The notes beneath the pieces were generated by a model. The model ran no database searches and had not been told where the DNA came from. It saw only the letters and a list, made by a program, of their open reading frames with translations. Made by a program: the position numbers and the translations under genes. From Candidatus Woesearchaeota archaeon (GTDB lineage: Archaea > Nanobdellota > Nanobdellia > Woesearchaeales > GW2011-AR9), in contig JABMOA010000046.1 in the NCBI GenBank assembly GCA_013204355.1, forward strand, positions 1-5,026: a stretch of 5,026 nucleotides of DNA, given 5' to 3'. Every line of letters starts with the position of its first letter. The first letter of the stretch is position 1. Positions 1 through 4,233 of the stretch are shown here, one piece after another.

Positions 1-923
1 GTCACATACTTCCAAGTTCAGATTATTATGAAATTTTTATAAAATCAAGTTCATTTACAAATCTTTCAATGATTTTTAGGGATATTAAGAGGGGAGAACT
101 TGCAAATGATGGAAGTGGCTCTGCTTTCTTTTTTCCATGGTCTACAACCAAAATAGCCAAAATTATGTCAAAAGAAATCAAAAATATAGAATCTAAATTT
201 AGAAGTTTAGGATTAAATAATTCTAAAAAAGTTTCAAAGTATATTCTATCCGAACAAGATTTGAACAAACAACCTTGTTTAACAATTCCTTCTAATGTTG
301 AATTTGAAAAGAATATTGGATTACAGGAATTTGTTTTAGAATTTGAAGAATCAGACTTTGAAAAACCGAACAGATGGACTATTGATAACATTACCTCAAA
401 TGCCCAGATAATTATGCCGAGAGCTTCTAGAAAAACAATTCATATTGATTATAATCCTTTTTGGAATTCAAAACAGGTATACTTTTCGACAAATTTTGTT
501 TTATGTATTAATTGTACACTTGAAATTAAAAATTTGAATAAAGAACAAATTCTAAAATTCATAACAGGATATCTAAATTCATCTTTTGCACAAATCATGT
601 TTGAAATTGAATCTCAAAATCGAGAAGGGATGAGAAAGATCGAAGTGGGAACTTTAAAAAATAAAATCTTCATCCCAGGTAAGTCTTTAGATGGAAATCA
701 AGAAAGAATAGTGAAAATAGTAGAGAAATTTGAGAATCTTAAATTCAACCTAACTGGAGAAGAAGAATACCCTAGCCCACGATTTGAACTTGATTTGGAG
801 ATTGCTAAATTACTATTAAAAATTGAACCAGAATTTTTGAAAATATCCAATTCGCCTGAAGAACTAGTTGAAAAAGTAGAAAATGATTTAATTGAATTAA
901 TCCGTGCAAGAAAAGATCATTAG
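1..923 (+). CDS. C-terminal part of a probable N6-adenine DNA methylase / type IIG restriction-modification enzyme (partial, 5' end outside window)
   Basis: The frame is open from base 3 with no stop, so the ATG at 69 is internal and about 306 residues of a larger protein are visible. Counting from that ATG, residues 90-205 resemble the target-recognition region that follows the catalytic domain in N6-adenine methylases and type IIG enzymes. A conserved block with 'GYLNSSFAQIMFE' (about 167-179) is followed by 'GTLKNKIFIPG', matching the usual 'laylNSsl...lk.lpIP' pattern. A C-terminal helical tail with 'EIAKLLLKI' and 'ELIRARK' suits such proteins. The catalytic motifs (FxGxG and N/D-PPY/F) would lie upstream and are not in view, so activity and specificity cannot be judged. 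The next gene starts about 85-160 bases later on the same strand, and no neighbouring restriction or specificity subunit is visible. Family assignment rests on pattern recognition of the C-terminus only. Confidence 0.6.
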   Translation, partial: HILPSSDYYEIFIKSSSFTNLSMIFRDIKRGELANDGSGSAFFFPWSTTKIAKIMSKEIKNIESKFRSLGLNNSKKVSKYILSEQDLNKQPCLTIPSNVEFEKNIGLQEFVLEFEESDFEKPNRWTIDNITSNAQIIMPRASRKTIHIDYNPFWNSKQVYFSTNFVLCINCTLEIKNLNKEQILKFITGYLNSSFAQIMFEIESQNREGMRKIEVGTLKNKIFIPGKSLDGNQERIVKIVEKFENLKFNLTGEEEYPSPRFELDLEIAKLLLKIEPEFLKISNSPEELVEKVENDLIELIRARKDH

Positions 924-933
924 ATGAATTCAT
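924..933. repeat. 10-base palindrome just after the methylase-like gene
   Basis: ATGAATTCAT is a perfect palindrome that begins immediately after the TAG stop of the first gene. It contains an EcoRI-type GAATTC core. It could be a weak 3' hairpin, but no T-run follows, so it is not called a terminator. Confidence 0.25.
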
Positions 934-969
934 TTCATAATACTATCCAAATACTTGCAAACTTCTTAA

Positions 970-985
970 ATTCTTTAATACAAAA
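970..985 (+). promoter_or_regulatory. Candidate TATA element before the RusA-like gene
   Basis: CTTTAATAC around 973-981 is a TATA-like stretch about 27-30 bases before the ATG at 1007. That is the spacing expected for a leaderless archaeal transcript starting with the 25-codon micro-ORF. The sequence is AT-rich overall, so chance matches are likely. Confidence 0.3.
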
Positions 986-1006
986 AATAATCAATGGTAG
1001 AATGAT

Positions 1007-1084
1007 ATGTTATTAGTGAAAATAATTTTTTTGAAAATGGAAAATGTTTTGAATGAAGACAAAAATGGAACAGGACAAAAATGA
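1007..1084 (+). CDS. Possible 25-residue leader micro-ORF overlapping the RusA-like gene by ATGA
   Basis: An ATG at 1007 opens a 25-codon frame (begins MLLVKIIFLK, ends EDKNGTGQK) whose TGA stop shares the ATGA at 1081-1084 with the start of the RusA-like gene. A second in-frame ATG at 1037 would give 15 residues. ATGA overlaps are typical of translational coupling in archaeal operons. The peptide has a hydrophobic start and a polar end and matches no family I recognise. It may simply be a chance frame, and the coupling geometry is the only support. Confidence 0.25.
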   Translation: MLLVKIIFLKMENVLNEDKNGTGQK

Positions 1085-1530
1085 ATATTGAGTTCAGGGT
1101 TGAGGGTAAGCCACCAAAAAAGGATGGTTCGCAATCCCTGTGGTCAGAAAGAAGCAATCAGGCTTTACTTGTTTTTAATTTGAGGGAAAAAGCATTTGAG
1201 GCTAAACAGACCGCAAAAATTGAAGGTAGTTTTTCTGGTTTGGTGAAAATTAAGATATCTATTTTTGCACCCTTCATTACAATTAATGATCAACATCAAC
1301 ATGTTGGCGATCTTGACAATCTTGTTGCAGGAATTTTTGAATCAATTCAACCCGCATCAAATAATGAAACATTAACTCCTAACAAGATTTTTGATCAAAA
1401 TCCTGATGTGGCTCCACATATTGCATTGTTAATAGATGATGACTCTCAAGTCGTTTCATTAAGTGCAGAGAAAATAAAATCTAATCTTAACTATTATGTT
1501 GTAGAAATTGAATCCATTGAAGGATTATGA
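1081..1530 (+). CDS. RusA-family Holliday junction resolvase-like endonuclease
   Basis: This is a 149-residue protein of the RusA fold family, whose bacterial and phage members cut four-way DNA junctions using Mg2+. The start 'FRVEGKPPKKDG' matches the family's first strand and GxPxPK turn. 'GDLDNLVAGIFESI' (76-89) is the D-x-D-N metal site, with D77 and D79 equivalent to E. coli RusA D70 and D72. 'IDDDSQV' (118-124) supplies the third acid, D121 or D120, equivalent to D91. Two known functional residues differ: the DNA-binding Arg69 position is G76 and the catalytic Lys76 position is A83. The gap between the two acidic motifs is about 23 residues longer than in E. coli RusA, due to an insert near 91-113. 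The ATG overlaps the stop of a micro-ORF, with a weak AGGA a few bases upstream. Such genes are common on phages and plasmids. The family call is good; activity on junctions is uncertain. Confidence 0.75.
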   Translation: MNIEFRVEGKPPKKDGSQSLWSERSNQALLVFNLREKAFEAKQTAKIEGSFSGLVKIKISIFAPFITINDQHQHVGDLDNLVAGIFESIQPASNNETLTPNKIFDQNPDVAPHIALLIDDDSQVVSLSAEKIKSNLNYYVVEIESIEGL

Positions 1531-1547
1531 TTCAAAACAATAGAGAC

Positions 1548-1559
1548 TTTTTTTAATTA
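1548..1559 (+). promoter_or_regulatory. T-run and TATA element between the RusA-like gene and the 48-residue ORF
   Basis: Seven T at 1548-1554 run directly into TTTTAATTA (1551-1559). The T-run could end transcription of the RusA-like gene, 18 bases after its stop. The AT element is centred about 25 bases before the ATG at 1580, the spacing of a leaderless archaeal promoter. Both roles may be combined. Confidence 0.4.
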
Positions 1560-1579
1560 CTGATTGTCTACATAAAATC

Positions 1580-1726
1580 ATGGGCACTGATGAAATTCCT
1601 CACATAGACAAAGTAAATGAAACATTGAAAATACTTCTAAGCGAAGTTCAATCTTTGAATAAAATGATGCATGAAATTAGCACAACATTGGACAAAATTG
1701 CACATGACACATATCGCATTCCGTAA
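1580..1726 (+). CDS. 48-residue helical (coiled-coil-like) microprotein of unknown function
   Basis: ATG at 1580 to TAA at 1724-1726. The product begins MGTDEIPHIDKVNETLKILL and has a regular heptad-like spacing of hydrophobic residues (V, L, I, L, V, L, M, I, L, I) from about residue 9 to 41, with charged and polar residues between. This predicts one long amphipathic helix, probably a coiled-coil dimer. There is no membrane segment and no cysteine. A TATA-like element lies about 25 bases upstream, fitting a leaderless mRNA. Codon pattern and clean helical periodicity favour a real gene over a chance frame. I recognise no family. Position after the RusA-like gene on the same strand suggests co-regulation at most. 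Confidence 0.55.
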   Translation: MGTDEIPHIDKVNETLKILLSEVQSLNKMMHEISTTLDKIAHDTYRIP

Positions 1727-1794
1727 ATTATATGCATAAACGAAACTTTTCTAGTGATGACTTACAATACGGTCTGTAAACCCAATTTATCTAC

Positions 1795-1808
1795 ACGCTT
1801 AAGTTCAA
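1795..1808 (+). repeat. 14-base direct repeat, left copy (flanks GIY-YIG gene)
   Basis: ACGCTTAAGTTCAA occurs here and again at 2434-2447, exactly. The left copy overlaps the TGA stop (minus strand, 1805-1807) of the GIY-YIG gene. The right copy lies beyond that gene's 5' end. It may be a promoter element, since the right copy precedes a gene at 2474, or the footprint of a duplication or insertion. Confidence 0.6.
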
Positions 1809-2320
1809 TTATTGATTAGACCATAGTTTTTCAAAAGTAACAAAATATGTTTATCAAAATATTTCTGAATGTTTGTTTTTGTTTGAAAATTTGTAGGTTT
1901 TGGGTTAGATACAGAATTTACACATTCGTATTTTTTATCTTCTTTGAATTTCTGAATACAGTATTTTTCAAGCCATTTTCTGAATGAATCTTCGCCAAAA
2001 AGCGATGTTGTGGTAGGCCTTCCATCCCAAATAAGAATTATTTTATGAAATTTCCAATTCTTTAGTTTTTTATTGTCTAATCCCTTTTTGATTTCTTGTT
2101 TGTTTCTTTTTTTAACATTTGTACTTTCACCCACATAGATTTCCTTTGTTTTTGTATTTATCAAAATATACAGTCCAGCAATTTCAAAATCTCCAAACGT
2201 ATCATTAAATAATTCATGGTAATTTCTATTTTTAAAATCAAGTAAAAGTAATCTGTCTGTACCTATTACTTTGACTCCTTTGATAGAATCATGACGTTGA
2301 AAAAAGTCATAATCTTCCAT
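1805..2320 (-). CDS. GIY-YIG nuclease domain protein
   Basis: This is a 171-residue protein with a complete GIY-YIG nuclease core, a Mg2+-dependent DNA-cutting domain found in homing endonucleases, UvrC and some mobile-element and restriction enzymes. 'GLYILI' (49-54) is the GIY motif and 'EIYVGES' (60-66) the YIG motif. R72 follows in 'NVKKR', and the metal-binding glutamate is probably E118 in 'WLEKYCIQKF'. The spacings Y51-Y62 (11), Y62-R72 (10) and R72-E118 (46) closely match I-TevI (Y6, Y17, R27, E75), so the site looks intact. The N-terminal 45 residues and the Lys-rich C-terminal tail (about 126-171) match nothing I know and may recognise DNA or a partner. The gene stands alone on the minus strand between plus-strand genes and is flanked by a 14-base direct repeat, which suits an inserted gene. 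A free-standing homing-type nuclease or a defence/repair nuclease are both possible. Confidence 0.8.
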   Translation of the reverse strand: MEDYDFFQRHDSIKGVKVIGTDRLLLLDFKNRNYHELFNDTFGDFEIAGLYILINTKTKEIYVGESTNVKKRNKQEIKKGLDNKKLKNWKFHKIILIWDGRPTTTSLFGEDSFRKWLEKYCIQKFKEDKKYECVNSVSNPKPTNFQTKTNIQKYFDKHILLLLKNYGLINN

Positions 2321-2433
2321 GTTGATTAATAAATTTGCTTACTAATCAAGTATTTTCATATTGTTGGAAACCTACATTCTTTGAGACTAGTTGTATGGAA
2401 AATATCTAATTTTAGAAAAAAGAGCAGTACAAT

Positions 2434-2447
2434 ACGCTTAAGTTCAA
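2434..2447 (+). promoter_or_regulatory. 14-base direct repeat, right copy; candidate promoter of the Cys-rich ORF
   Basis: This is an exact second copy of ACGCTTAAGTTCAA (first copy 1795-1808). CTTAAG is centred about 35 bases before the ATG at 2474, compatible with a TATA-like element and a short leader. A related string, CTATAGTTCA (3817-3826), sits about 37 bases before the ATG at 3857, which supports a promoter role for a CTWWAGTTCA pattern. Confidence 0.4.
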
Positions 2448-2473
2448 AATATTTGTAGGACATATCAGCATCC

Positions 2474-2617
2474 ATGACGAAATACATTATTTGTGATTTA
2501 TGTTGCAGTGGAGGATGCGAAAGTTGCATGAGTAACGAAATGAATAAACCCAAAGCGTTTGGCTCTTCAAGTACAAATGAGGAATCAATAATTTGTGTTT
2601 GTAAACATAATCTATGA
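2474..2617 (+). CDS. 47-residue Cys-rich, probably zinc-binding microprotein
   Basis: ATG at 2474 to TGA at 2615-2617. The protein has seven cysteines in 47 residues. The N-terminal cluster is CDLCCSGGCESC (7-18, pattern C-x2-CC-x3-C-x2-C). The C-terminal cluster is CVCKH (41-45, C-x-C-x-H). The middle is polar (Asn, Ser, Glu, Lys) and looks like a linker. The arrangement of Cys pairs predicts one or two zinc sites; an iron-sulphur site cannot be excluded. Such tiny zinc-ribbon proteins are common in thaumarchaea and their viruses, where most are uncharacterised. A promoter-like repeat lies upstream, and another small zinc-ribbon gene follows after 37 bases on the same strand. I infer a nucleic-acid-binding or regulatory role from the zinc-site pattern alone. 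The antisense frame here is rejected. Confidence 0.6.
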   Translation: MTKYIICDLCCSGGCESCMSNEMNKPKAFGSSSTNEESIICVCKHNL

Positions 2618-2626
2618 TTGAAACTC

Positions 2627-2632
2627 TTTTTT
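2627..2632 (+). terminator. Weak T-run between two Cys-rich genes
   Basis: Six T at 2627-2632 (then CTT) lie 10 bases after the stop at 2617 and before the ATG at 2655. It may give partial termination, or be neutral spacer within an operon. Confidence 0.25.
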
Positions 2633-2654
2633 CTTAGTATGGTGTAGAAAATTT

Positions 2655-2897
2655 ATGACTACTTGTGATACTTGTGGTAAATCAATGGGAAAGTATTGGG
2701 TAGGTCATGACTGTGATGAATGTAAGGCAAGTAATGGAAAAAAAGAAATCCCTAAACAAATGATAAGGACAAAGAACATGAATTGGGCTGAACGAGAATC
2801 CCCACCAAATGACGAAATAATAGATCTTGAAAAAAAGATTAAGGACATTAGAGAAGAGGAAGTGTATTCTGAACCTGAATATGATGAAGAAAGATAA
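2655..2897 (+). CDS. 80-residue zinc-ribbon protein with acidic tail, function unknown
   Basis: The N-terminus has two zinc knuckles, CDTCG (C4, C7) and HDCDEC (C20, C23), separated by an aromatic-rich turn (KYWVGH). This gives a classic C-x2-C / C-x2-C zinc ribbon of about 25 residues. The remainder is basic at about 29-40 (KKEIPKQMIRTK), then strongly acidic from about 52 (DEIIDLEKKIKDIREEE) to the end, predicted to be a helix followed by a disordered Glu/Asp tail. The compact zinc module plus charged tail suits a small DNA-, RNA- or protein-binding adaptor; no catalytic motif is visible. It follows the 47-residue Cys-rich gene by 37 bases, so the two may be co-transcribed. Directly after its stop begins the first copy of the 87-base duplicated intergenic module. 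Confidence 0.7.
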   Translation: MTTCDTCGKSMGKYWVGHDCDECKASNGKKEIPKQMIRTKNMNWAERESPPNDEIIDLEKKIKDIREEEVYSEPEYDEER

Positions 2898-2900
2898 TTT

Positions 2901-2987
2901 TAGATTCTACACCCCGATAACCTGAAGTCCATTATTTCATTTGAATTAATCACAAAATAATTTTATTTTATGCGTAGCCAATATTCG
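2901..2987 (+). repeat. 87-base duplicated intergenic module, copy A
   Basis: This aligns without gaps to 3706-3792 with 69 of 87 identities counted by hand. Of the 18 differences, 15 are transitions. The best conserved parts are TAGATTCTA at the left, TGAATTAAT in the middle, and ATGCG-T-[AG]-GCCAATATTCG at the right. Both copies are preceded by GATAATT and followed by GTTAA-type sequence. No open frame is shared, so it is not a coding duplication. It may be a promoter/operator block, since TTTATTTTAT at 2961-2971 is TATA-like and precedes the ORF at 3004, or a small RNA. Confidence 0.65.
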
Positions 2988-3003
2988 TTAAACGGATGTT
3001 GTT

Positions 3004-3150
3004 ATGCTAACCAAATTACGGTTAATTTTTCATTATGGACTGTTTAGATGGACTCATCCCCATAATGTAAAACTCAAAGAAAAGATTGAGGAATTATGTG
3101 ATAATCTTTACACACTTACTGTTGATCATATTAAATTAAAGCAAAAATAA
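3004..3150 (+). CDS. 48-residue small ORF, unknown function
   Basis: ATG at 3004 to TAA at 3148-3150. The product begins MLTKLRLIFHYGLFRWTHPH and continues as a charged helix (KLKEKIEELCDNLYTL). It is basic and aromatic at the N-terminus with an amphipathic helical C-terminal half. One cysteine is present and there is no zinc pattern. It follows copy A of the 87-base module: TTTATTTTAT at 2961-2971 would place a transcript start near 2993-3000, just before the ATG. It converges with the leftward operon, with only 13 bases between stops. I recognise no family. Helical composition and a plausible promoter favour a gene, but a chance frame remains possible. Confidence 0.4.
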   Translation: MLTKLRLIFHYGLFRWTHPHNVKLKEKIEELCDNLYTLTVDHIKLKQK

Positions 3151-3152
3151 AA
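3143..3152 (-). terminator. Poly-T terminator of the leftward operon
   Basis: Read on the minus strand, TTTTATTTTT lies 11-21 bases beyond the stop of the TPR-like gene. It is a stemless T-rich archaeal terminator and overlaps the last codons of the convergent 48-residue ORF. Confidence 0.45.
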
Positions 3153-3163
3153 CGTTAATCTGA

Positions 3164-3448
3164 TTATTTCCAAATCCCTTTTGCTTTCAACCGTTCTCTT
3201 TCTTTTATCATTTCTAATTTATTTTTTTGAAGTTGATTCATCACTTTTCTAGTTTCCATAAACTCAACTACTGTATCTCTAAAACTATTCAATTTCTCAT
3301 TTGCAGGTGTCAATTCAATAGCCTTATCTAAATAAATTAGACATTTATCATCTCTTTCTTGAGAAAATAACACCATTGCTTTTTTGTAATAATCTCTTGC
3401 TTCCTCATTGTTTTCAGCTAACATACCACCCATTTTTTCTAAATTCAT
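3164..3448 (-). CDS. 94-residue single-TPR protein with charged C-terminal helix
   Basis: Residues 17-48 fit one tetratricopeptide repeat, a helix-turn-helix used for protein-protein contacts. Taking A17 as repeat position 1, small or hydrophobic residues fall at the consensus positions: A24 (8), L27 (11), C36 (20, usually Ala), L40 (24), A43 (27) and P48 (32). A linking helix (about 50-65) follows, then a Lys/Glu-rich helix (about 70-90). One repeat alone usually needs a capping helix or dimer partner, which the C-terminal helix may provide. The start is well supported: AGGTGG (3458-3453) lies 4 bases before the ATG. It is the second gene of a leftward pair, 13 bases after the stop of the 58-residue gene. 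A role as a small adaptor is inferred; no partner is identifiable. Confidence 0.65.
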   Translation of the reverse strand: MNLEKMGGMLAENNEEARDYYKKAMVLFSQERDDKCLIYLDKAIELTPANEKLNSFRDTVVEFMETRKVMNQLQKNKLEMIKERERLKAKGIWK

Positions 3449-3452
3449 GTAA

Positions 3453-3458
3453 CCACCT
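3453..3458 (-). promoter_or_regulatory. Shine-Dalgarno site of the TPR-like gene
   Basis: On the minus strand AGGTGG precedes the ATG at 3448 by 4 bases, in the 13-base gap after the upstream stop. It matches the archaeal 16S tail (complement of CACCT). An internal site of this kind in a downstream gene is typical of archaeal operons whose first gene is leaderless. Confidence 0.6.
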
Positions 3459-3461
3459 ATG

Positions 3462-3638
3462 TTATTGTAATAATTCCCTGTATCTTGTTTCGATTTTGTG
3501 ATCCCATTGATACATCTGTTCTTTTAGGGCTTCTGTAATTAATCGCTGATTGCCAATCAATCGTACTACCTCATCTCTTGCATCACACAAATCATCAAAG
3601 TCTGGATACTTTTTTCTCAAATCTCCAAATTCAGACAT
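3462..3638 (-). CDS. 58-residue helical protein, first gene of the leftward operon, unknown function
   Basis: On the minus strand, ATG at 3638 to TAA at 3464-3462. The product begins MSEFGDLRKKYPDFDDLCDA. The rest (RDEVVRLIGNQRL... to TRYRELLQ) is a run of amphipathic helix with regular Leu/Ile/Val spacing and many charged residues. No membrane span or zinc pattern is present; there is one cysteine. Thirteen bases and a Shine-Dalgarno site separate it from the TPR-like gene downstream, so the two are almost certainly one transcript and may form a complex through their helices. A TATA-like TTCATAAAG lies about 22 bases before the ATG, suggesting a leaderless start. I recognise no family. The operon arrangement, start context and composition make it a credible gene. 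Confidence 0.6.
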   Translation of the reverse strand: MSEFGDLRKKYPDFDDLCDARDEVVRLIGNQRLITEALKEQMYQWDHKIETRYRELLQ

Positions 3639-3655
3639 ACCCTAATCTATCAAAT

Positions 3656-3664
3656 CTTTATGAA
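3656..3664 (-). promoter_or_regulatory. Candidate TATA box of the leftward operon
   Basis: On the minus strand TTCATAAAG is centred about 22 bases before the ATG at 3638, close to leaderless archaeal promoter spacing. No Shine-Dalgarno site precedes that ATG (the bases are GATTAGGGT), which agrees with a leaderless first gene. Confidence 0.35.
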
Positions 3665-3705
3665 ATAATGTCTAGTGAATTAATGTGATCAAGTTGGATA
3701 ATTCT

Positions 3706-3792
3706 TAGATTCTAAACTCCAATAATCTAAAGTTCGTCACTCTATCTGAATTAATATCAAAATAGTCTTATTTCATGCGTGGCCAATATTCG
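3706..3792 (+). repeat. 87-base duplicated intergenic module, copy B
   Basis: Second copy of the module at 2901-2987, ungapped, 69/87 identical, with differences almost all transitions. It lies in the divergent gap between the leftward operon and the plus-strand gene at 3857, about 65 bases upstream of that ATG. It contains CTAAAGTTC (3727-3735), related to the CTTAAGTTC of the 14-base repeat. The right end GCCAATATTCGGTTAAC carries a GTTAAC palindrome. Confidence 0.65.
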
Positions 3793-3804
3793 GTTAACAT
3801 ATTT

Positions 3805-3826
3805 TGGTCTGTAAGCCTATAGTTCA
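3805..3826 (+). promoter_or_regulatory. Candidate promoter of the 3857 gene
   Basis: GGTCTGTAAGCC (3806-3817) is followed by CTATAGTTCA. A near copy, GGTCTGTAAACC (1771-1782), precedes the left 14-base repeat with CTTAAGTTCA. The shared pair GGTCTGTAARCC then CTWWAGTTCA, found upstream of plus-strand start sites, looks like a conserved promoter or operator pattern. The TATAG is centred about 37 bases before ATG 3857 and 31 before GTG 3851. Confidence 0.4.
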
Positions 3827-3856
3827 TTCTCAAAAAAAGTGCATTCTATAGTGAAT

Positions 3857-4024
3857 ATGATGCAATATACTTGTAAAGATAAAAATCCAAAAATAATTGA
3901 GGTTACATTTGATGCAAGCACCAAGTTAGAAAACGATGTGTGGTGCCTTTGTAAAAGTTGTAATGCAAAATCAGAGTTTACAAAGTATAGAGTTTATGAA
4001 AAATACCTGGTCAAATTATGTTAA
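3857..4024 (+). CDS. Small Cys-containing protein (55 residues), possible zinc binding, unknown function
   Basis: The frame is open from a GTG at 3839; I prefer the ATG at 3857 (or the next ATG at 3860), because sequence before it is low in coding character and a TATA-like site lies at the right distance. Counting from 3857, cysteines fall at 6, 30, 32, 35 and 55: an early lone Cys, a central CLCKSC cluster and a terminal Cys. The middle (EVTFDASTKLENDVW) looks like two beta strands before the Cys cluster. This suggests a small beta-rich zinc-binding fold. The part after the cluster (SEFTKYRVYEKYLVK) is basic and aromatic, fitting contact with nucleic acid, though that is inference. A 25-codon frame with another CLCG starts 7 bases before the end of this gene, which may be chance or a decayed extension. 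Confidence 0.6.
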   Translation: MMQYTCKDKNPKIIEVTFDASTKLENDVWCLCKSCNAKSEFTKYRVYEKYLVKLC

Positions 4025-4095
4025 AAATTTACAGAGAATCATGCCTATGTGGGAATAAAATTACACATAAAACTATCAGAACATTCATGCTGTAA
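4018..4095 (+). CDS. Possible 25-residue ORF overlapping the previous gene
   Basis: ATG at 4018 overlaps the end of the preceding gene (stop 4022-4024) and gives 25 residues containing SCLCGNKITHK, a C-x-C plus His arrangement like the neighbouring small zinc-type proteins. The overlap could give coupled translation, or a frameshift may have cut a longer ancestral protein in two. The support is weak: length is within chance for this sequence. Confidence 0.2.
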   Translation: MLKIYRESCLCGNKITHKTIRTFML

Positions 4096-4113
4096 AGTCC
4101 ATCCCAATGAACG

Positions 4114-4123
4114 CTTTCGAAAG
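4114..4123. repeat. 10-base palindrome CTTTCGAAAG
   Basis: Perfect palindrome in the gene-poor stretch, 53 bases left of the tandem repeat. It shares the TTTC/GAAA half-site flavour of the larger inverted repeats but not their spacing. Confidence 0.3.
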
Positions 4124-4175
4124 TAATGGTAATAGAACTCTGTCTCTTCCTTGATTCGTCCCAGGAATTAAAATT

Positions 4176-4233
4176 CTATGAAACACATGTGTTTCTATGA
4201 AACGCTATGAAACAAACGTGTTTCTAGGGAAAG
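4176..4233. repeat. Two tandem 29-base repeats each containing GAAACA-N4-TGTTTC
   Basis: Unit 1 (4176-4204) and unit 2 (4205-4233) match at 24 of 29 positions. Each begins CTATGAAACA and contains an inverted repeat: GAAACACATGTGTTTC (4180-4195, perfect 16-base palindrome) and GAAACAAACGTGTTTC (4209-4224, 6-base arms, 4-base spacer). Their centres are 29 bases apart, close to three helical turns. CTATGAAAC appears three times (4176, 4195, 4205). Such geometry is typical of operators bound by dimeric regulators, or of iterons. Confidence 0.7.

Noticed and set aside
26..391. 121-codon frame on the minus strand
   Set aside because: It lies inside the methylase-like gene, has low-complexity Ser/Leu/Phe composition typical of antisense to AT-rich coding sequence, and shows no motif.
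975..1157. 60-codon frame on the minus strand
   Set aside because: It overlaps the start of the well-supported RusA-like gene; His/Phe/Ser-rich antisense composition, no motif.
1757..1819. 20-codon plus-strand frame before the GIY-YIG gene's 3' end
   Set aside because: Too short, no composition or motif support, and it runs through the promoter-like repeat.
2356..2553. 65-codon frame on the minus strand
   Set aside because: Antisense to the Cys-rich 47-residue ORF, whose ordered Cys pattern is much better evidence. The hydrophobic residues reflect AT-rich spacer.
2901..2987. C/D box small RNA
   Set aside because: CTGA-like strings are present but differ between the two copies, and no clear RTGATGA box is conserved.
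2901..3792. Terminal repeats of an insertion sequence or transposon
   Set aside because: The 87-base copies are direct, internal to spacers, and no transposase lies between them.
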